DNA of 64,000 nt, from assembly GCA_021775315.1 (NCBI GenBank), contig JAJFIC010000091.1, positions 56,263-120,262 of the forward strand. The letters are read 5' to 3'. The notes beneath the pieces were generated by a model, which was not told where the DNA came from, made no database searches, and saw only the letters and a program-made list of their open reading frames with translations. This document shows positions 27,022 through 36,786 of the stretch, piece after piece; the first letter of the stretch is position 1; each line of letters starts with the position of its first letter. Origin of the DNA: Paracoccaceae bacterium. GTDB taxonomy: Bacteria > Pseudomonadota > Alphaproteobacteria > Rhodobacterales > Rhodobacteraceae. The translations under genes were made by a program, and so were the position numbers.

Positions 27022-27387
27022 TCAGCATTCCTTCCAATACTGGCAATTGTACCAACGGTTCCATGCAGCGAATTCATCGGTTGAAAAATAGCCATCATCA
27101 CTTGATGCCCCAAGGAACGCCCGAAAACGCTGGGCCTTGCTGCAAAGCGTTGGGCCCATTGCGACGTAGCTGGAATAGTTTGCGCGCGCATTGCTTGCGC
27201 TGTCAGCGGATCCATATGGTCCCAGAATGCGAAAACCAGAGCTGTCAAAACTATCGTTTATCAATGCGAAATTCCCGCTTGCAGCCGGAAGCCAAACAGC
27301 AACACACCAATCTTTTGCCAATGTCGGTGCTGCCATCAACAGAGTGCCACTAAGCACAATGCCTGCGATTAAAGTCTTCTTCATCAC
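27022..27387 (-). CDS. Small secreted cysteine-containing protein, unknown function
   Basis: 121 residues. MMKKTLIAGIVLSGTLLMAA is a signal peptide with cleavage after TLA. The mature part has four Cys (DWCVAV, TLCSKA, YNCQYWKEC), able to form two disulfides, and is rich in aromatic residues at the C-terminus. No family was recognised. The position 66 bases upstream of another secreted protein gene on the same strand suggests they may be expressed together. The base composition is lower in GC than its neighbours. Confidence 0.55.
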   Translation of the reverse strand: MMKKTLIAGIVLSGTLLMAAPTLAKDWCVAVWLPAASGNFALINDSFDSSGFRILGPYGSADSASNARANYSSYVAMGPTLCSKAQRFRAFLGASSDDGYFSTDEFAAWNRWYNCQYWKEC

Positions 27388-27583
27388 AACATTCCTTACC
27401 CATGATACACAATCAGGGCAGGTTACCCTGACGCTTGGTATTGTAGCATCGGATCAGAAAAACCGGCTATGACGCAGGTCAAAAATCGGTGGGATTGCTG
27501 TTGGGTGTAGCGCAGTGTTCAAAAACAGCGCGTCGGTGCGCCGTTGTTCAACGGCACTGTGGCCTAGGCCTTGGGCCGCTTTG

Positions 27584-28726
27584 TTACCTGACCTTTTCGC
27601 GCCGCCCACGCTCGGTCTCGCTTTTCAACTGCCCACAAGCGGCCATTATATCCTCGCCCCTTGGTTTGCGGATGGGCGAGGCATAACCAGCGGCGTTAAC
27701 GATGTCACCAAACGCATGGATGCGGTTGTTAGACGAACGCTCGTAAGGTGCGCCGGGCCACGGATTGAACGGGATCAGGTTGATTTTGGCTGGGATGCCA
27801 CGGATCAGATTGACCAGACGATGCGCGTCGGCGTCGGTATCATTCACGCCTTTCAGCATCACATATTCAAAGGTAATTCGTTCGGAATTAGACAAGCGCG
27901 GATAGTCCCGAAGGGCCTGCAACAGGGCGTTTATGTTCCAGCGTTTGTTGATCGGTACAAGCTGGTCGCGGGTGGCATCGTCAGTCGCGTGAAACGATAT
28001 GGCGATCATACAGCCGATTTCGCGGCCCGCGCGTTCAATTTCAGGGACAACGCCCGAGGTCGAAAGGGTGATCCGGCGGCGCGACAGTGAAATACCTTCC
28101 GGGTCCATTGCGATCAACATGGCGTCGCGGACATTTTCGAAATTATACAAAGGCTCGCCCATGCCCATCAGCACGATATTGCTGATCTTGCGTTTGTCGC
28201 CCGGAGGGGTATCCCATTCTTCCAGATCATCACGCGCGATCAGAATTTGACCGACGATTTCGGCGGGGGTCAGGTTGCGCACCAGTTTTTGGGTGCCGGT
28301 GTGGCAGAACGAACAGGTTAGCGTGCAGCCAACCTGCGAGGAAATGCACAATGTGCCCCGGTCGGTTTCAGGGATATAGACCGTTTCAACCTCGTGACCG
28401 CCGTTGATGCGCAGCAGATATTTGCGTGTGCCGTCCGCTGAAACCTGCTTGGTGACAACCTCCGGGCGGCTGACAGTGAAATGCTCGGACAGCATCGCGC
28501 GGTAGTCTTTGGCCAGATTGGTCATGTCGGCAAAATCGGACACACCTTTTTGATAAATCCAGCCCCAGATCTGGCCGACGCGCATCTTGGCCTGTTTTTC
28601 CTTGGTGCCAGCCGCGATTAGCGCGTCACGCATAGCGTCGCGGGACAAACCAATCAGGTTTTGCTTGTCTGATGCAGGTTCAGAACGCGGGACAGTTAGA
28701 TTATCAGCGACGATAGGGGTAGGCAT
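27584..28726 (-). CDS. rlmN: Dual-specificity 23S rRNA (A2503)/tRNA (A37) C2-methyltransferase
   Basis: 380 residues. Radical SAM cluster CTLTCSFC (Cys134, 138, 141), [12 protein letters not shown], and the late [13 protein letters not shown] with the methyl-carrying Cys identify RlmN. It methylates C2 of A2503 in 23S rRNA, and A37 in some tRNAs. The N-terminal helical domain that contacts RNA is complete. The IalB-family gene lies just upstream on the same strand, 62 bases away. Confidence 0.96.
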   Translation of the reverse strand: MPTPIVADNLTVPRSEPASDKQNLIGLSRDAMRDALIAAGTKEKQAKMRVGQIWGWIYQKGVSDFADMTNLAKDYRAMLSEHFTVSRPEVVTKQVSADGTRKYLLRINGGHEVETVYIPETDRGTLCISSQVGCTLTCSFCHTGTQKLVRNLTPAEIVGQILIARDDLEEWDTPPGDKRKISNIVLMGMGEPLYNFENVRDAMLIAMDPEGISLSRRRITLSTSGVVPEIERAGREIGCMIAISFHATDDATRDQLVPINKRWNINALLQALRDYPRLSNSERITFEYVMLKGVNDTDADAHRLVNLIRGIPAKINLIPFNPWPGAPYERSSNNRIHAFGDIVNAAGYASPIRKPRGEDIMAACGQLKSETERGRREKVR

Positions 28727-28788
28727 GGCAACCTCGGATTGGGCGGATTTATCGCCCCACTACAGCAATTCAAAGCCGAGTATAAGCC

Positions 28789-29343
28789 CTATTGCCCACC
28801 ACAACGCCGCTCGGCCTCTTCCAGTGCGGCGGTAAAACCGAGCAGGGAAAAGGTGTCTTCGGTGGTGGTCCCGCGCGAAGAAATGGCGGTCAGAACCGCA
28901 GAGGATCCGCGTTTCATCGAAGTGGCGATTTTGATGTCTTCAGCGGCTGATGCAGGCCAGGCCCATTCGCCATCGACAAAAAGTTCATAACTGGCCGAGC
29001 CGATACGCATGTTCACGGTCGTGCCTTCCTTAAAGGAATATCCGCCGGTGAACGAAACCTCGCCTTTGACATTTGTGCCGGGGCGGTAGGCCACAAAAAA
29101 CAGAATGTCGCCGCGATTAACGGCAACGACTTTGCCTTCTTTGGTGTTCACTGTGCTTTTGGGGGCGGATACCACCCAACATTCGGTTGGTTCGTCTTCT
29201 ACAAAAACGCTCCAATCCGTCTTGGCATCCACACGGTTGGTGGATTCCTGTGCCTGCATCGGGCTTGATATCGCAAGAAATGTTGCGAATGCCACGATGG
29301 CGCTCCGTTTGCTGTGTGCCAATATATTTGCCATTCTACTCAC
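28789..29343 (-). CDS. IalB-family (invasion associated locus B) periplasmic protein
   Basis: 184 residues with a signal peptide cleaved after MQA. The mature part (DWSVFVEDEPTECWVVS, GDILFFVAYRPG, FTGGYSF, GEWAWPAS, RGSSAVLTA, SRGTTTEDTFSL) matches the IalB family as found in Rhodobacterales. Despite the family name, the role in free-living members is unknown. Two start codons (29343 and 29334) are possible. It precedes rlmN on the same strand, an order seen in related genomes from memory. Confidence 0.82.
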   Translation of the reverse strand: MSRMANILAHSKRSAIVAFATFLAISSPMQAQESTNRVDAKTDWSVFVEDEPTECWVVSAPKSTVNTKEGKVVAVNRGDILFFVAYRPGTNVKGEVSFTGGYSFKEGTTVNMRIGSASYELFVDGEWAWPASAAEDIKIATSMKRGSSAVLTAISSRGTTTEDTFSLLGFTAALEEAERRCGGQ

Positions 29344-29597
29344 AGCCTCCAGCTGTTTACTGCCTCAGTCCTATTTGGGTTTTGGTTCCTTTTTGAAACT
29401 CTGACCACCCGACCTTGCGTATACAATCACCTATCCGCGCAGTCTAACGCAGAATTCGCTATTTTCCAGCCCCATTTGCGGATTTCCGCGCATCAAGTGC
29501 GATCATTGCCTTTGCAGTGCCATGGTTTGATTTTGGGGCTGGCGTAGAATTTGGTTTTGCATGATGGTTTGCACAGACGAATTGAGGGGCTGACGAC

Positions 29598-30584
29598 ATG
29601 GCAGAAGCAGAAAAACTGGTTGAAGTCTGGCGAGGTCCGATCCTTGAAGGGGTGCATCGCGGGCATGCGGTGATTTGTGATGCACGCGGTGAAATGCGCG
29701 CCAGTTGGGGTGACCCTGATCTGGTGTTTTTGCCAAGGTCAGCCAGCAAAATGCTGCAAGCCCTGCCGCTGATCGAAAGCGGGGCGGCAGAACTGATGGG
29801 TCTGACCACCGAACATCTGGCGCTGGCCTGTGCGTCGCATCAGGGGGCGGCCATTCATACAGACCGGGTGATCAAATGGTTGACCGCGTTGGGCCTAAGC
29901 GACAGCGATTTTCGCTGCGGACCACAAGAGCCAAGTGACCGCCCGGCACGCGACGGTCTGATCCGCGCGGGCGCTTTGCCATGTCAGATGCACAATAATT
30001 GTTCAGGTAAGCATACCGGTTTTCTGACTGTCGCCCGGCATCTGGGCGCCGGCCCGGAATACGTGGACCCGACGCATCCGGTGCAAGTGGCCGTGCGCGA
30101 AGCGTTCGAGGATATGACGGGTCTGGCGTCTCCCGGCTTTGGTATCGACGGCTGCTCGGCACCGAATTTCGCCACAACCCTGCGCGGTATGGCCCGCGCG
30201 ATGGCTAAAATGGCCGCAGGTGAAACCGGCAGCGACGCCCGCAATCTGGCGTCAGCGCGTTTGGTGGCGGCAATGGCACGTCACCCCGAACTGGTGGCAG
30301 GCGAAGGGCGGGCATGCACTGAATTGATGCGCGCCATGGGCGGTGCTGCAGCGATAAAAACCGGCGCCGAGGCGGTCTTTGTCGCGATCCTGCCGGGTCT
30401 TGGCCTGGGCGTGGCCGTAAAGATTGAAGACGGTGGTACCCGCGCTGCCGAGGCGGTCATCGCGTCATTATTGGTGCAATTGGGTGTGTTAGAGGCGGAA
30501 CATCCGGCGGCTCAAAGGCGCATGTTTGGGCCTGTCACAAATTGGCGAGGCATCGAAGTTGGTCACTACCGGGTCCTGATCTAG
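29598..30584 (+). CDS. L-asparaginase, Rhizobium etli type II family
   Basis: 328 residues. Conserved segments are RSASKMLQALPL (the Ser-x-x-Lys pair of this family), ACASHQG, NNCSGKHTGFL, GIDGCSAPNFAT and GEGRACTELM. This is the thermolabile, inducible asparaginase family, unrelated to the E. coli enzymes. It hydrolyses asparagine to aspartate and ammonia and has no signal peptide. It is transcribed alone. The inverted-repeat element at 30596-30826 starts 12 bases after its stop. Confidence 0.87.
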   Translation: MAEAEKLVEVWRGPILEGVHRGHAVICDARGEMRASWGDPDLVFLPRSASKMLQALPLIESGAAELMGLTTEHLALACASHQGAAIHTDRVIKWLTALGLSDSDFRCGPQEPSDRPARDGLIRAGALPCQMHNNCSGKHTGFLTVARHLGAGPEYVDPTHPVQVAVREAFEDMTGLASPGFGIDGCSAPNFATTLRGMARAMAKMAAGETGSDARNLASARLVAAMARHPELVAGEGRACTELMRAMGGAAAIKTGAEAVFVAILPGLGLGVAVKIEDGGTRAAEAVIASLLVQLGVLEAEHPAAQRRMFGPVTNWRGIEVGHYRVLI

Positions 30585-30595
30585 CGACCAACGCC

Positions 30596-30826
30596 CTTCT
30601 TCTTTTTTCAAATATCCCGGGGGTCCGGGGGGTGTACGCCAGGCCGACAAGCGTTCAGCGTCGTCGGCCTGATCCTGCAAAAGCAAAGCTTTTGCAGGAG
30701 GTGCAAATGGGTGCTCCCGCGATTTTTCTCCCTTCGGTCGAAAATTCTTGGGCCATGCCAACCTCTCTGAACGCGGGTTGGTGCGGGGGATTGCCCCGGA
30801 CCCCAGATATTTTTAAAAAGAAGAAG
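30596..30826. repeat. Imperfect 33-35 bp terminal inverted repeat with central hairpin
   Basis: The left arm (30596-30630: CTTCTTCTTTTTT, CAAATATC, GGGGTCCGGGG) is mirrored by the right arm (30794-30826: CCCCGGACCCC, AGATATTTTT, AAAAAGAAGAAG). Inside lie a perfect 12-bp hairpin (30673-30684 with 30688-30699, loop AAA) and smaller inverted repeats. The right arm supplies the last codons and stop of the mscS gene. The arms could be two terminators for the converging genes or the ends of a small non-autonomous repeat. Confidence 0.6.
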
Positions 30827-32162
30827 CCGATCCGGGCTTTTGGTCTTGTGCGGGTTGGGGCGGGATATCGGTTAACAACCGCACGTCGCGACGCGGGAAC
30901 GGTATTTCGATGTCGGCGGCTTGCAACGCATCCCACAATGCCAGATAGACGTTTCCGCGCACATTTGTCAGACCTTTGGTCGGGTCGCGTATCCAGAACC
31001 GCAGGATGAAGTCGATGGCGCTGTCGCCAAATCCGGTGACGTGGCAAACCGGGGCGGGTGTTGAGATAACGCGATCTACCGAAAGTGGCGCTGCTGCTGC
31101 GATGCGTTTCACTTCGTGCGGGTCGCTGGAATAGCTGACGCCAAAATGGATATCCAGACGCACCAGATCGGATGAATGGGACCAGTTGACCACGCGGTTG
31201 GTAATCAGGTCCTCGTTCGGGATCAGAAACTCGGTGCCATTTCGTGTCAGCACTGAAACGTATCGCGCGCCAAGTGAGCTGATCCAGCCAAAGGTGTCAC
31301 CAAGGGATATCACGTCTCCGGGTTTGATTGATTTGTCCAGAAGCAGGATGATGCCTGACACAAGGTTTGACACCACTTTTTGCAGGCCGAATCCAAGGCC
31401 AAGGCCGATGGCCCCTGACAGAACGGTCAGGCTGGTCATATCAAAGCCGACTGTTTGCAGGCCGACAATCAGGGCCACGCTGTACACCGTCAATTGCAGC
31501 GCTTTCACCGACAGCACTTTCATCGAAGGTGAGATATCATCGATTTTGTCGATGCGTCTGGCGGCGGCCATTGACAGAATTCTGGCACCGGCAAACAGCG
31601 CAACCAGAACAACCACCGTTTTCAGGATCATCAATAGCGAGATGTGAACCGAACCGATATCAACCGCAAAATCATCCAACACGGTTGCGGCGAATTCGGT
31701 CAGGCCAAGGATGTTAAGTGTCACAAAAACCCACGCCCCCCAACGCAGGACGCGCCGCAAGGACTGGTTTTTCAAAAGCCGGGTGGCAATGGAGATCAAC
31801 AGCCACGCCGTGGCCAGTTCAGCCACCAACCCGATCAGATAGCTGCGCGAGGGCCATGTCGTTTCGCGCATGACCAGAACCAAAGTCCAAGCCACCAAAA
31901 CAAAAGCAATGGACCGGATGCGTTGGTTGATCAGCAATAACAGCCGCAATTGCCATTTTGGCCGTCCTTCAAGGCTGCGCATCCATGTATTCATGCGCGC
32001 CGTTATCAGCAGCGAAATGACCTGCCCAAATGCCAGACACCCGGTCAGGATCGCCAATTGATACAAGCGCCATGGCTGCACCAGTCCGATACCGAAATTC
32101 CTAAGCTGCCTTAGCAGCACCTGAATTTGGTCTAGGGTTTCCGGATCGAGCTGCGATTCCAA
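30813..32162 (-). CDS. Mechanosensitive channel, MscS family (long form)
   Basis: 449 residues from the chosen start. Several N-terminal membrane helices precede the MscS core, whose pore helix is SGAIGLGLGFGLQKVVSNLVSG, followed by the GDVISLGDTFGWI and IPNEDLITNRVVNWSH motifs of the beta and alpha-beta domains. The protein opens under membrane tension to relieve osmotic downshock. The frame is open to a GTG at 32261, but a TTG at 32162 has a well-placed GGAG six bases upstream and was preferred. The C-terminal end falls within an inverted-repeat arm. Confidence 0.88.
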   Translation of the reverse strand: MESQLDPETLDQIQVLLRQLRNFGIGLVQPWRLYQLAILTGCLAFGQVISLLITARMNTWMRSLEGRPKWQLRLLLLINQRIRSIAFVLVAWTLVLVMRETTWPSRSYLIGLVAELATAWLLISIATRLLKNQSLRRVLRWGAWVFVTLNILGLTEFAATVLDDFAVDIGSVHISLLMILKTVVVLVALFAGARILSMAAARRIDKIDDISPSMKVLSVKALQLTVYSVALIVGLQTVGFDMTSLTVLSGAIGLGLGFGLQKVVSNLVSGIILLLDKSIKPGDVISLGDTFGWISSLGARYVSVLTRNGTEFLIPNEDLITNRVVNWSHSSDLVRLDIHFGVSYSSDPHEVKRIAAAAPLSVDRVISTPAPVCHVTGFGDSAIDFILRFWIRDPTKGLTNVRGNVYLALWDALQAADIEIPFPRRDVRLLTDIPPQPAQDQKPGSASSF

Positions 32163-32458
32163 ATGCGTCTCCTGCGCCTTAAGCGCACTGTTGCACACGC
32201 TTTGTATTTCTAGCAAGCGGACTGGTGTTTTGGGGTATGACGCCTGAACTGATCCGACCACCGCTTGAAGTTATACTGCCCCTTGATAGCGGTTCAATGC
32301 CGCGATATGTCGGCATCCATGACACAAGGTTTCACAATGGATGACCGCGCGCGCCTGCCTTGGCGGTTTTACGGCAAGGACCTACGGCATGTTTCTGCTC
32401 GACCGGGTGGCGATTGCCTTCACAGTTCAAACGCCAATTCTTTCAGCGGGAGGATAAA

Positions 32459-33865
32459 ATGACCGCTTCTAAAACACTCTATGATAAAATCTGGGACGCG
32501 CATGTGGCGCATCAGGATGACGACGGCACCTGCCTTTTGTATATCGACCGGCATCTGGTGCACGAAGTGACCAGCCCGCAAGCCTTTGAAGGTTTGCGGA
32601 TGACGGGTCGCACGGTTCGGGCCCCGGAAAAGACGATTGCTGTGCCGGATCACAATGTGCCGACGACACTGGATCGGGCCAAAGGCATCGAAAACGAAGA
32701 AAGCCGCATTCAGGTCGAAGCGCTGGATAAAAATGCGCGGGATTTCGGCGTGGTATACTATCCGGTGGATGATGTTCGACAGGGCGTTGTGCATATTGTC
32801 GGGCCTGAACAGGGCTGGACCTTGCCCGGCATGACGGTTGTTTGTGGTGACAGCCACACGGCAACGCATGGCGCGTTTGGTTCGCTGGCGCACGGGATTG
32901 GTACGTCAGAGGTTGAACATGTTTTGGCGACGCAAACCCTGATCCAGAAAAAATCCAAGAACATGAAGGTAGAAATCACTGGCAAGTTGCAGCCGGGTGT
33001 GACGGCCAAAGATATCACCATGTCGGTGATTGGTGTCACTGGCACGGCTGGCGGTACGGGCTATGTGATCGAATATTGCGGCGAAGCGATCCGTGATTTG
33101 TCGATGGAAGGCCGCATGACGGTCTGTAATATGGCCATCGAAGGCGGCGCACGGGCGGGTCTGATTGCGCCGGATGAAACCACCTTTGCCTATTGCATGG
33201 GCCGCCCCCACGCCCCCAAAGGCGCGACATGGGAAGCAGCGCTTGCCTATTGGAAAACACTGTTTACCGATGATGACGCGGAATTTGACAAGGTCATCAC
33301 GCTGCGGGGCGAAGATATTGCCCCCGTCGTGACTTGGGGCACCAGCCCCGAGGATGTTTTGCCGATCACCGCAGTTGTGCCCAGCCCCTCAGATTTTGAG
33401 GGTGGCAAGGTCGAGGCTGTGCAACGGTCGCTGGACTATATGGGGCTGGCACCGGGTACGCCTTTAAGCGACATCAAGATCGACACCGTGTTTATCGGGT
33501 CGTGCACCAATGGCCGTATTGAGGATTTGCGCGCCGTTGCTGAGGTCGTGAAAGGCCGCAAGATTGCCGAAGGTATGCGCGCAATGATCGTTCCGGGCTC
33601 TGGTCTGGTGCGTGCGCAGGCAGAAGAAGAAGGCCTTGCCGATATTTTCCTTGAGGCCGGTTTTGAATGGCGGTTGGCAGGGTGTTCGATGTGTCTGGCG
33701 ATGAACCCGGATCAACTAGCGCCGGGTGAACGCTGTGCTGCGACCTCGAACCGCAATTTTGAAGGCCGTCAGGGCCGTGGTGGGCGGACCCATCTGGTGT
33801 CGCCTGCGATGGCAGCGGCAGCGGCCGTTACGGGCCACTTGACCGATATTCGGACGCTGGACTAG
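32459..33865 (+). CDS. leuC: 3-isopropylmalate dehydratase, large subunit
   Basis: 468 residues, aconitase superfamily. Visible motifs are the substrate-site [13 protein letters not shown], and the [4Fe-4S] ligands [12 protein letters not shown] (first Cys) and GCSMCLAMN (the other two). With LeuD it isomerises 2- to 3-isopropylmalate in leucine synthesis. A strong ribosome site (gggagga) precedes the ATG at 32459; the earlier frame start at 32360 has no such site. A clear terminator follows, so leuC is uncoupled from leuD, which lies 2.1 kb downstream. Confidence 0.97.
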   Translation: MTASKTLYDKIWDAHVAHQDDDGTCLLYIDRHLVHEVTSPQAFEGLRMTGRTVRAPEKTIAVPDHNVPTTLDRAKGIENEESRIQVEALDKNARDFGVVYYPVDDVRQGVVHIVGPEQGWTLPGMTVVCGDSHTATHGAFGSLAHGIGTSEVEHVLATQTLIQKKSKNMKVEITGKLQPGVTAKDITMSVIGVTGTAGGTGYVIEYCGEAIRDLSMEGRMTVCNMAIEGGARAGLIAPDETTFAYCMGRPHAPKGATWEAALAYWKTLFTDDDAEFDKVITLRGEDIAPVVTWGTSPEDVLPITAVVPSPSDFEGGKVEAVQRSLDYMGLAPGTPLSDIKIDTVFIGSCTNGRIEDLRAVAEVVKGRKIAEGMRAMIVPGSGLVRAQAEEEGLADIFLEAGFEWRLAGCSMCLAMNPDQLAPGERCAATSNRNFEGRQGRGGRTHLVSPAMAAAAAVTGHLTDIRTLD

Positions 33866-33898
33866 CGAAAGGCCAAATTGCTGGCCTTAACGACTTTT

Positions 33899-33932
33899 AA
33901 AAGCCCCGTTGGTTGATCCGGCGGGGCTTTTT
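33899..33932 (+). terminator. Intrinsic terminator after leuC
   Basis: AAAAGCCCCG (33899-33908) pairs with CGGGGCTTTT (33922-33931), followed by T-rich sequence. It lies 34 bases after the leuC stop. With AAAA on its left side it can also end transcription of the converging HupE-like gene. Confidence 0.85.
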
Positions 33933-33947
33933 GTTTGCTAAACTGGC

Positions 33948-35099
33948 CTAAAAGAAAGCCCGTGAAACGAACCAATACGCACCGGTCAGGCCGATCGCGG
34001 CCGAGGCTGGAATTGTGACGAATGTCCGGTAGTGTTTGGTTTTACCAGCCCATATGCCGACCAGCAGAAATGCGGCCAACAGGACTGCGAGCTGACCCAG
34101 TTCCACGCCAACATTAAACCCGATCAGGCCGGTTATGAACCGCGCCGGTTGCAACCCGACCTCGCTTAGAACCGACGCGAACCCTAGGCCGTGTAATAGG
34201 CCAAAACCAAAAACCACGGCGATGCGACGGCGGTTAAGCGCGCCGCCAATGATGTTCTCGACCGCGACATAGGTGATCGAGGCTGCAATTAACGGCTCGA
34301 CAATCACAGACGGCACGCTGATGACACTTAACGAGGCAAGCGCCAACGTTAGCGTATGGGCCAAGGTGAATGTTGTGACTTGCAATAGCAGTGGGCGCAG
34401 GGTGGCTGAGAAAAGGAAAAGGCCAAGCACAAACAGGATGTGATCCAGCCCCTTTGGCACGATGTGTTGAAACCCAATCCTGACATATTGCGTAAACAAC
34501 TGCGCCACACCCACAGACACACTACCGGCGCGCGGCAACGCGGCAGAGGTATCGCCGTCGGCCAGCATAGCCTCGTAATCCGCCTGATCGCCGGCCTGAC
34601 GCAACGCCAACAGCCCCAATCCGCGCCCCCAGGTCAATGTAACGTCCGTGCCATCATCTGGCAGTTGCGCCGTAAGGATTAGAACCGAGTCTCGCGGCAG
34701 GTCCGCGTTGCCGACGGGCGGAATTTCCACGCTGACGATGGTCGATTGTAAAACCGTCTGACCGGCCTTCAGCATGATGGATTTTTGCAGTTCCGGCCAT
34801 ATCGCCTGAAACGCCGTTTCAAGTTCGGTTGGGGAAAGGCGGCGTAAAATATCATGCTGTCCGGAAAGCGGTGATTGGTTGGTGTCGGTCAGATTGCTCA
34901 GATCCACGCCTGCGGTCATCGGTTCTAGTACCAGAAACAGCGTCAGGGATACGCTGTCCTGCGTCACCTCGATATCCGCGATTGTCGGGCGCAATTCATG
35001 TGCGCCGAGAGGATGAGCGAGCAGGGTCAGCGCCGCTGTTGACATAATCACAAGCCATGCGAGGCTGGCCGTCAGAATTTTCAGGGGTTTTCGTGTCAT
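33948..35099 (-). CDS. HupE/UreJ-like membrane protein (second type), possible metal permease
   Basis: 383 residues. A signal or first helix is followed by a periplasmic part of about 170 residues and then six or so C-terminal helices carrying the HupE/UreJ-type motifs: GFQHIVPKGLDHILFVLGL, FTLAHTLTLAL, and GFGLLHGLGFA. Histidines in these helices are the likely metal ligands. HupE and UreJ relatives carry nickel; for this longer type the substrate is unproven. Its start codon overlaps that of the divergent DUF4198 gene (CATG at 35097-35100). Placed between leuC and leuD. Confidence 0.85.
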   Translation of the reverse strand: MTRKPLKILTASLAWLVIMSTAALTLLAHPLGAHELRPTIADIEVTQDSVSLTLFLVLEPMTAGVDLSNLTDTNQSPLSGQHDILRRLSPTELETAFQAIWPELQKSIMLKAGQTVLQSTIVSVEIPPVGNADLPRDSVLILTAQLPDDGTDVTLTWGRGLGLLALRQAGDQADYEAMLADGDTSAALPRAGSVSVGVAQLFTQYVRIGFQHIVPKGLDHILFVLGLFLFSATLRPLLLQVTTFTLAHTLTLALASLSVISVPSVIVEPLIAASITYVAVENIIGGALNRRRIAVVFGFGLLHGLGFASVLSEVGLQPARFITGLIGFNVGVELGQLAVLLAAFLLVGIWAGKTKHYRTFVTIPASAAIGLTGAYWFVSRAFF

Positions 35100-35904
35100 G
35101 CGGTTTCGATTGATCTTGTTATTAACGTTAATAATGGCGACGCGCGCGCTGGGCCATGAATTCTGGATCGCCCCGGTCAGTTACCAGATCGATGCGGATC
35201 AACCCATCAAAGCACAATTGCGGGTCGGGCAAAAGTTTGAAGGCGCGATCCAACGGTTTTTCCCGCGCCAGATCACAAGGTTTGAGGTGTTTCGCGATCA
35301 GGTGCCCAGCAAAGTCACCGCGCGGCTTGGCGATGACCCCGCGCTGCAAATGGACAGTTTTGGGGCGGGGCTATTGGTGGTTGTGCACGAAACAGCAGAC
35401 AGCGTTCTGACCTATCACGAAGCCGATAAATTTGTTGATTTTGTTACCCATAAAGGTGCGCCGCATTTGCTGGCGCAGCACAAAGCTCGTGGTTTACCGC
35501 CTGAGGGGTTCAACGAAACATACCGCCGCTACGCGAAAAGCCTGATCGCGTCGGGTGATGGGCATGGGCAGGATTTCCGGATCGGAATGCGGGCCGAAAT
35601 CGTGGCTTTGGCCAATCCTTATCTTGACGATTTATCCCAAGGTCTGCCGGTGCAGGTGTTCTATGAAAATGCGCCAAAGACCGATGCGTTTGTTGAAATG
35701 TTTGCACGCCAGCAGGACGGGGTGGTTTTGGTCAGCAGCTATCGAACCGATGCGCAAGGCGTGGTTGTTTTGCCGGTGCGTTCAGGTGTTGAATATCTAA
35801 TCGACGCCGCAATGATCTATCCGTTGAAAAACGATGACCCAGCGCAAGGCCCGGTTTGGGAGTCGCTTTGGCCATCGCTGACGTTTCTGGTGCCGGTTCG
35901 GTAG
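35098..35904 (+). CDS. DUF4198 periplasmic protein, possible metal-handling partner
   Basis: 268 residues. A signal peptide ends near ALG, leaving HEFWIAP at the mature N-terminus, the hallmark of DUF4198 proteins, which occur beside nickel and cobalt uptake genes. The mature N-terminal His would suit metal binding. The C-terminal [14 protein letters not shown] and [10 protein letters not shown] segments are typical. An AGGGG ribosome site lies inside the divergent gene. It is followed by leuD after 62 bases on the same strand, so it may share a transcript with leuD. The exact substrate is not determined by the sequence. Confidence 0.82.
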   Translation: MRFRLILLLTLIMATRALGHEFWIAPVSYQIDADQPIKAQLRVGQKFEGAIQRFFPRQITRFEVFRDQVPSKVTARLGDDPALQMDSFGAGLLVVVHETADSVLTYHEADKFVDFVTHKGAPHLLAQHKARGLPPEGFNETYRRYAKSLIASGDGHGQDFRIGMRAEIVALANPYLDDLSQGLPVQVFYENAPKTDAFVEMFARQQDGVVLVSSYRTDAQGVVVLPVRSGVEYLIDAAMIYPLKNDDPAQGPVWESLWPSLTFLVPVR

Positions 35905-35966
35905 GTCAGCGGCTTGTCATCAGGTCAGCCTTGGCGTATTGCCCGTTCAACAAAGGAGATACCGAT

Positions 35967-36572
35967 ATGGACAAGTTCACCACTCTTTCAGGCGTTGCGG
36001 CCCCTATGCCGCTGGTCAACATTGACACGGATATGATTATCCCAAAACAATTCCTGAAAACGATCAAACGGTCGGGGCTTGGCGTGAACTTGTTTGACGA
36101 GATGCGTTATGACGGCGACGGCAACGAGATTGCAGAATTTGTGTTGAACAAACCTGCCTACCGGAGCGCGGAAATCATTGTAGCTGGCGAGAATTTCGGT
36201 TGCGGATCATCGCGCGAACACGCGCCGTGGGCCTTGTTGGATTTCGGTGTGCGCTGCGTGATTTCGACCAGCTTTGCCGATATTTTCTACAACAATTGCT
36301 TTAAGAACGGCATCCTGCCGATTGCCTTGCCGAAAGAACAGGTCGATGCCCTGATGGAAGACGCCGAACGGGGTGAAAACGCCAGAATTACCGTTGATCT
36401 TGAACAGCAGACGGTGTCGGCATCAGACGGCACGCAGTTTCAGTTTGACGTTGACGCGTTCAAAAAGCACTGCCTTTTGAACGGGCTGGACGACATTGGT
36501 CTGACCATGGAAAAGGTCGCCTCGATTGATGCGTTCGAAGCAAAATATCAGGCGCAAATGCCCTGGGCGTGA
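35967..36572 (+). CDS. leuD: 3-isopropylmalate dehydratase, small subunit
   Basis: 201 residues. The swivel domain motif [14 protein letters not shown] is near the N-terminus, and [17 protein letters not shown] and [14 protein letters not shown] follow. It forms the isomerase with LeuC. The ATG at 35967, with an aaggaga ribosome site, was chosen; the frame is open further upstream. The nearest upstream gene is DUF4198, not leuC, an unusual order for these two subunits. Confidence 0.97.
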   Translation: MDKFTTLSGVAAPMPLVNIDTDMIIPKQFLKTIKRSGLGVNLFDEMRYDGDGNEIAEFVLNKPAYRSAEIIVAGENFGCGSSREHAPWALLDFGVRCVISTSFADIFYNNCFKNGILPIALPKEQVDALMEDAERGENARITVDLEQQTVSASDGTQFQFDVDAFKKHCLLNGLDDIGLTMEKVASIDAFEAKYQAQMPWA

Positions 36573-36786
36573 ACCAAATACTGCCATTTTCGTGATTGAT
36601 GCAAATTGGAAACACATTGTTTCCAATTTCACAAAAAAAACATGCTGACTCTTCAAGCACTTGACGGATTCTGACCAATCAAGGCAAGATTGGGGCGAAA
36701 ATGAGGCACCCCTTTCGAGCAGGGGACAGAATTGGAACAGACGGCGGCATCGTATCGCTTTCGGCCATATCAAGGGTTTTAGGGCA

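Noticed and set aside
32342..32457. Short ORF directly before leuC, considered as a leucine leader peptide
   Set aside because: It has only a few Leu codons, no run of them, and no alternative hairpins or terminator before leuC.
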